The notes under the pieces are model-generated. The model was not told the origin of the DNA. It did not search any database and was given only the letters and a program-made list of their open reading frames with translations. A program made the position numbers and the translations under genes. A DNA stretch of 9,700 nt from Rhizobiaceae bacterium (GTDB lineage Bacteria > Pseudomonadota > Alphaproteobacteria > Rhizobiales > Rhizobiaceae): contig SCRB01000071.1 in assembly GCA_004299545.1 (NCBI GenBank), positions 1 through 9,700 of the forward strand, given 5' to 3'. Positions 6,656-9,700 of this stretch are shown here, in pieces (position 1 is the stretch's first letter; every line of letters starts with the position of its first letter).

Positions 6656-8023
6656 ATGAGCGCTGTTACCCAGTCGAATTACGCCGATCTGCCGTCATCT
6701 CGGCTCGAACGCGACGTGCGTCAAGGCATGGTTCCCCGGCGGGTCGATCCAGGCAAGATCGCCATCGGCGTCGTCATCGGCCGGACTTCGGAATTCTTCG
6801 ATTTCTTCGTCTACTGCATCGCCTCGGTGCTGGTCTTCCCGCAATTCCTGTTTCCCAGCCTCGACCCCATGAGCGGCATGCTCGCGTCCTTCGCCATCTT
6901 CTCGCTCGCCTTCATCGCGCGGCCGATCGGCTCTCTCTTCTTCATGCGTATCGATCGCAAGCACGGCCGTGGCGTCAAACTGACCGCTGCCATGCTGCTG
7001 CTCGGCTTCGCGACGGCGGCGATCGCGTTCCTCCCGGGTTACACGGACATCGGCTATTATGCCGTCTGGTTCCTCGTCGCCCTCCGATTCGCACAGGGTA
7101 TCGCGCTCGGCGGCGCCTGGGACGGGCTCGCGTCGCTGCTGGCCCTGAATGCCCCCGACAACAAGCGCGGCTGGTATGCCATGATGCCGCAGTTGGGCGC
7201 GCCGCTCGGCTTCATGCTGGCCTCCGCACTCTTCGCGTATTTCGTCGCCAGCCTGTCCCACACCGATTTCGTCGATTGGGGCTGGCGCTTCCCCTTCTTC
7301 GTCGCCTTCGCCATCAACGTGGTGGCGCTTTTCGCCCGCCTCAGGCTGGTGATGACGCCGGAATTCGCCACGCTGCTCGACCGCAACGAGCTTCAGGCCG
7401 AGCGCGTGCGCTCAACCTTCCGCGCCAACGGCAAATCGATCCTCATCGGCGCCTTCGTGCCGCTGGCGAGCTATGCGCTGTTCCATCTCGTCACCGTGTT
7501 CCCCCTGAGTTGGGTCGTGCTCTACACGAAAGATTCCATCAGCCATTTCCTGGTGGTCCAGATCATTGGCGGCCTTGTCGGCGCAGGCACCATCGTCCTG
7601 TCGGGCATCCTCGCCGACAGGATCGGCCGCCGCCGCCTGCTCGGCTGGTCTGCCGTCCTCATCGGCGTCGGAGGCTTCCTGACGCCCTTCCTCTATGCCG
7701 GCGGCGTCTTCGGCGAAGACCTGATCGTCGTCCTCGGCTTCGCGCTGCTCGGCCTGTCCTTTGGCCAGGCGTCCGGTGCCGTCGCCTCTAATTTCCAGAA
7801 GGCCTATCGTTATTCGGCCTCCGCGATAACGTCGGACCTGGCGTGGCTGATCGGAGCTGGTTTCGCCCCGCTGGTGGCGCTAGCACTCTGCAACACGTTC
7901 ACCAATTTGTTCGACAGCATGTTCGCTGGCCTTGTCGCCGTCGGCGCCTATCTGCTGTCCGGCGCGGTCGTGACGCTGCTGGCGCTTTATTTCAACCACC
8001 AGATGCTCACGATCCACGACTGA
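6656..8023 (+). CDS. MFS transporter, metabolite:H+ symporter type
   Basis: The 455-residue product has about 12 membrane helices. MFS signatures are visible: EFFDFF in helix 1 (residues 46-51), DRKHGR between helices 2 and 3 (100-105), RFAQGIALGGAWDG in helix 4 (144-157) and the repeat DRIGRR between helices 8 and 9 (321-326). The helix 4 motif resembles that of the metabolite:H+ symporter subfamily, but Ala stands where those proteins often have Glu (GGE). The substrate cannot be read from the sequence. The ATG at 6656 was chosen because GAGGA lies 5 nt upstream; an in-frame ATG at 6638 and a TTG at 6593 are poorer starts. It is divergent from cyoA and shares its control region, so a link to respiration such as supply of a substrate or metal is possible but unproven. 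It is followed by a 196-bp gap and is probably monocistronic. Confidence 0.9.
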   Translation: MSAVTQSNYADLPSSRLERDVRQGMVPRRVDPGKIAIGVVIGRTSEFFDFFVYCIASVLVFPQFLFPSLDPMSGMLASFAIFSLAFIARPIGSLFFMRIDRKHGRGVKLTAAMLLLGFATAAIAFLPGYTDIGYYAVWFLVALRFAQGIALGGAWDGLASLLALNAPDNKRGWYAMMPQLGAPLGFMLASALFAYFVASLSHTDFVDWGWRFPFFVAFAINVVALFARLRLVMTPEFATLLDRNELQAERVRSTFRANGKSILIGAFVPLASYALFHLVTVFPLSWVVLYTKDSISHFLVVQIIGGLVGAGTIVLSGILADRIGRRRLLGWSAVLIGVGGFLTPFLYAGGVFGEDLIVVLGFALLGLSFGQASGAVASNFQKAYRYSASAITSDLAWLIGAGFAPLVALALCNTFTNLFDSMFAGLVAVGAYLLSGAVVTLLALYFNHQMLTIHD

Positions 8024-8154
8024 TCGCCGGGCGCTTGCGGGCGGGAGATTCCAGCACCTTCATGGATCTACGGTCACTAAAACTGATTTGTGGATGGGGA
8101 GAAGCACGAAGCGTCGAAATAGCGCCCCGCGTAACACATAGGCTTTTTGCGCGG

Positions 8155-8174
8155 CGTTTCTTGTTGTAGAAACG
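8155..8174. repeat. Inverted repeat with 6-bp arms upstream of the ABC transporter operon
   Basis: CGTTTC and GAAACG flank TTGTTGTA. It could form a hairpin in a leader transcript or serve as an operator. It starts 65 bp before the first ATG of the binding-protein gene. It is short, so chance is possible. Confidence 0.35.
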
Positions 8175-8177
8175 GAT

Positions 8178-8203
8178 GGCGATGGGCATCAGACGTCATC
8201 GCC
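8178..8203. repeat. Inverted repeat with 7-bp arms just before the ribosome binding site
   Basis: GGCGATG and CATCGCC flank a 12-nt loop. The loop side also contains GATGGGCATC, itself a small inverted repeat that competes for pairing with the 5' arm. The stem ends 4 nt before the AAGAGG ribosome binding site. There is no T-run after it, so it is not a simple terminator; leader-level control of translation is a possibility. Confidence 0.4.
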
Positions 8204-8219
8204 CGATAAGAGGGACAAA

Positions 8220-9059
8220 ATGAAAAGGGAGAAACAATCCATGAACCGTCGTGTCATTCTGGCCGGTGTGGCCACCTTGGCCCTGATCGGCTTGGGAGCG
8301 GGGCACTCGCAGGCAGCCGATGAATTGCAGCAGATCACGCAGAAGGGCGTCCTGACGGTTGGCGTAAAGGCCGACTATCCGCCCTTTGGTTTCCGTGAAA
8401 CAAGCGGGAATATCGTCGGCATCGAGCCGGATCTGGCACGCGACCTCGCCAAGCGCCTCGGGGTCAAGGTTTCATTCGTTCCCGTCGTCGCCTCCAACCG
8501 CATCCAATTCCTGCAGCAAGGGCGGATCGACGTCCTGATCGCCACGACGACCAATACGAAGGAACGCGCCAAGCAGGTCCAGTTCGTCAGCCCGAACTAT
8601 TACGCCTCCGGCTACAACGTCATGGTGCCCAAGGCGTTGAAGGCGACCTCCTGGGACGCACTGAAGGGCAAGACCGTCTGCGCCATTCAGGGATCGTTCT
8701 ACAATCGCGGAGCGTCGGAGAAGTTCGGCCTGCAGTTGAGCGCTTTCGCCGGCGTCGCCGAAGCGCTTGCCGCGCTGCAGCAGGGCCGCTGCGTCGGCTT
8801 CCTCTACGACGATACGGCGATCGAGGGCCAGTTGCTGAAGTCGCAATGGTCGTCCTACGACATGCCTCTGGAGAGCCAGGATGCAGAGCCATGGGGCATC
8901 GCCGTCAAGAACGGCGCTGACGCCCTCGGGGCAAAGGTCCATGACGCCATCGAGGCATGGAACAAGGACGGCACGATCCTGGAACTGGAGAAGAAATACG
9001 GGATCAAGCACCCCTCCGCGTTCGTAGTCAAAGCGCACGACGCCGCCACAAAGGGATAA
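8220..9059 (+). CDS. Amino acid ABC transporter periplasmic substrate-binding protein (family 3)
   Basis: The 279-residue product is a periplasmic solute-binding protein of the polar amino acid class. An n-region with basic residues and a hydrophobic stretch end in GHSQA-A, giving a signal peptidase I site near residue 32. Two lobes follow, with family features YPPFGF (53-58), GIEPDLARDLAKRLG (67-81), IDVLIATTTNTKERAKQVQFVSPNYY (103-128), LKGKTVCAIQGS (148-159) and FLYDDTA (194-200). Arg116 is the residue that usually holds the ligand alpha-carboxylate, and Asp197/198 sit where the amino-group contact normally lies. Cys154 and Cys191 could pair. The exact amino acid is not readable. Two starts are plausible: ATG 8220 (AAGAGG 6 nt upstream) and ATG 8241 (GGGAGA 8 nt upstream), the latter giving a shorter signal peptide of 272 residues total. 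The permease gene follows after 32 bp in the same operon. Confidence 0.94.
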   Translation: MKREKQSMNRRVILAGVATLALIGLGAGHSQAADELQQITQKGVLTVGVKADYPPFGFRETSGNIVGIEPDLARDLAKRLGVKVSFVPVVASNRIQFLQQGRIDVLIATTTNTKERAKQVQFVSPNYYASGYNVMVPKALKATSWDALKGKTVCAIQGSFYNRGASEKFGLQLSAFAGVAEALAALQQGRCVGFLYDDTAIEGQLLKSQWSSYDMPLESQDAEPWGIAVKNGADALGAKVHDAIEAWNKDGTILELEKKYGIKHPSAFVVKAHDAATKG

Positions 9060-9091
9060 TGCGTGGGTCTGGCAGGTGAGGGGAGGCGGGC

Positions 9092-9700
9092 ATGAGCGGC
9101 TTCGCCTCCTTTTTCCAGCATCTCGCGGCGTCAGGAATCGATCTCCCTTATTTCTACGATCCCTTCGATGCCGCGCGATTCTGGCACGGGCTTCTCGTAA
9201 CGATCGAATTGTCCGTCGTGACCATCGCGGCGAGCACGCTGATCGGCATCATCGGCGCCTGGATGCAGGCGAGCCGGATGGGTGGCGCGCGCGCAATCGC
9301 CAACATCTATGTCGAACTGTTCCGCAACACGCCGCCCCTGGTGCAGCTCTATTTCTTCTATTTCGGCTTGTCGACGCTGTTGCCGACAATCCAGAACGCC
9401 TATGGGCAGCACCTGCCGTTGCTCGGCGGGTTCGCCTGGGCCTCGCTCTCGCTTTCTCTCTATGCCGGCTCGTTCAACGTCGAGATCTTCCGCTCAGGGA
9501 TAGAGGCGATCCCGAATGCGACGTCGGAAGCGGCGGAGTCGCTCGGCTTTACGAGGATCAAGGCCTATCAGCATATCATCCTGCCTCTGGCGGTGCGCAT
9601 CTGCCTGCCTGCGCTGACCAACAATCTCGTCAACCTGATCAAGACCACGACGCTCGCCTATGCCATCGCCGTGCCGGAACTGCTCTATGTTTCCGGCCAG
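9092..9700 (+). CDS. Amino acid ABC transporter permease (HisM/GlnP type), 3' end cut by the window
   Basis: The frame is open from ATG 9092 to the last base, giving the first 203 residues of an inner-membrane permease. Visible features are membrane helices at about 33-57, 84-103 and 111-130, the family motif ELFRNTPPLVQLYFFYFGL (75-93), and the EAA loop SEAAESLGFTRIKAYQHIILP (145-165) that contacts the ATPase. LIKTTTLAYAIAVPELLY (182-199) is the usual late helix. A strong ribosome binding site (GGAGG, 9082-9086) lies 5 nt before the ATG. The gene directly follows the binding-protein gene, so both likely form an importer for a polar amino acid; a second permease and an ATPase would be expected beyond the window. 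Only the last few dozen residues are likely to be missing. Confidence 0.93.
   Translation, partial: MSGFASFFQHLAASGIDLPYFYDPFDAARFWHGLLVTIELSVVTIAASTLIGIIGAWMQASRMGGARAIANIYVELFRNTPPLVQLYFFYFGLSTLLPTIQNAYGQHLPLLGGFAWASLSLSLYAGSFNVEIFRSGIEAIPNATSEAAESLGFTRIKAYQHIILPLAVRICLPALTNNLVNLIKTTTLAYAIAVPELLYVSGQ

Noticed and set aside
6651..6659. A two-codon mini-ORF (ATG GAA TGA) overlapping the MFS start.
   Set aside because: The Shine-Dalgarno sequence abuts its ATG with no spacing, so translation from it is unlikely.
8121..8164. A terminator for the MFS gene formed by GCGCCCCGCG and GCGCGGCG followed by TTTC.
   Set aside because: The stem needs a bulge, has a loop of about 17 nt and a broken T-tract, and lies 100 bp past the stop; the evidence is too weak.

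Overview
The window looks like chromosomal DNA of a high-GC alphaproteobacterium, most likely a Rhizobiales member (Rhizobium/Sinorhizobium/Shinella-like). I infer this from codon use, from the set of genes and from their order, especially a cyoABCD quinol oxidase operon followed directly by a SURF1 gene. No mobile elements, tRNAs, rRNAs or CRISPR arrays were seen. All genes look intact except the two cut by the window edges.

Layout. (1) Positions 2-1342, + strand: the 3' end of a gene that is probably a MotA/TolQ/ExbB-type proton-channel subunit. It abuts a full gene for a MotB/OmpA-like protein with one membrane helix, a long periplasmic coiled coil and a peptidoglycan-binding domain. (2) Positions 1387-6251, - strand: a five-gene respiratory operon, cyoA-cyoB-cyoC-cyoD-SURF1, encoding a heme-copper ubiquinol oxidase (bo3/ba3 class) and an assembly factor. 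Gene spacing after cyoB is 9 bp, then a 1-base overlap, then 15 bp. (3) Positions 6252-6655: a 404-bp divergent control region holding several inverted repeats, a tandem direct repeat, and a plausible sigma70 promoter overlapped by an FNR/FixK-like half-perfect box. (4) Positions 6656-8023, + strand: an MFS transporter of the metabolite:H+ symporter type. (5) Positions 8220-9700, + strand: the start of a polar amino acid ABC transporter operon, with a family 3 periplasmic binding protein and a HisM/GlnP-type permease cut by the window end. Two hairpins precede it.

How the parts work together. CyoABCD oxidises ubiquinol and reduces oxygen while pumping protons, and SURF1 probably helps insert heme into subunit I. 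The shared control region places the MFS gene under possible co-regulation with the oxidase. The ABC genes and the motor-like pair are separate units. I see no convincing undescribed multi-gene system. The most worthwhile leads are the structured divergent control region, the SURF1-with-quinol-oxidase arrangement, the oxidase-linked MFS carrier, and the non-flagellar MotAB-like pair.
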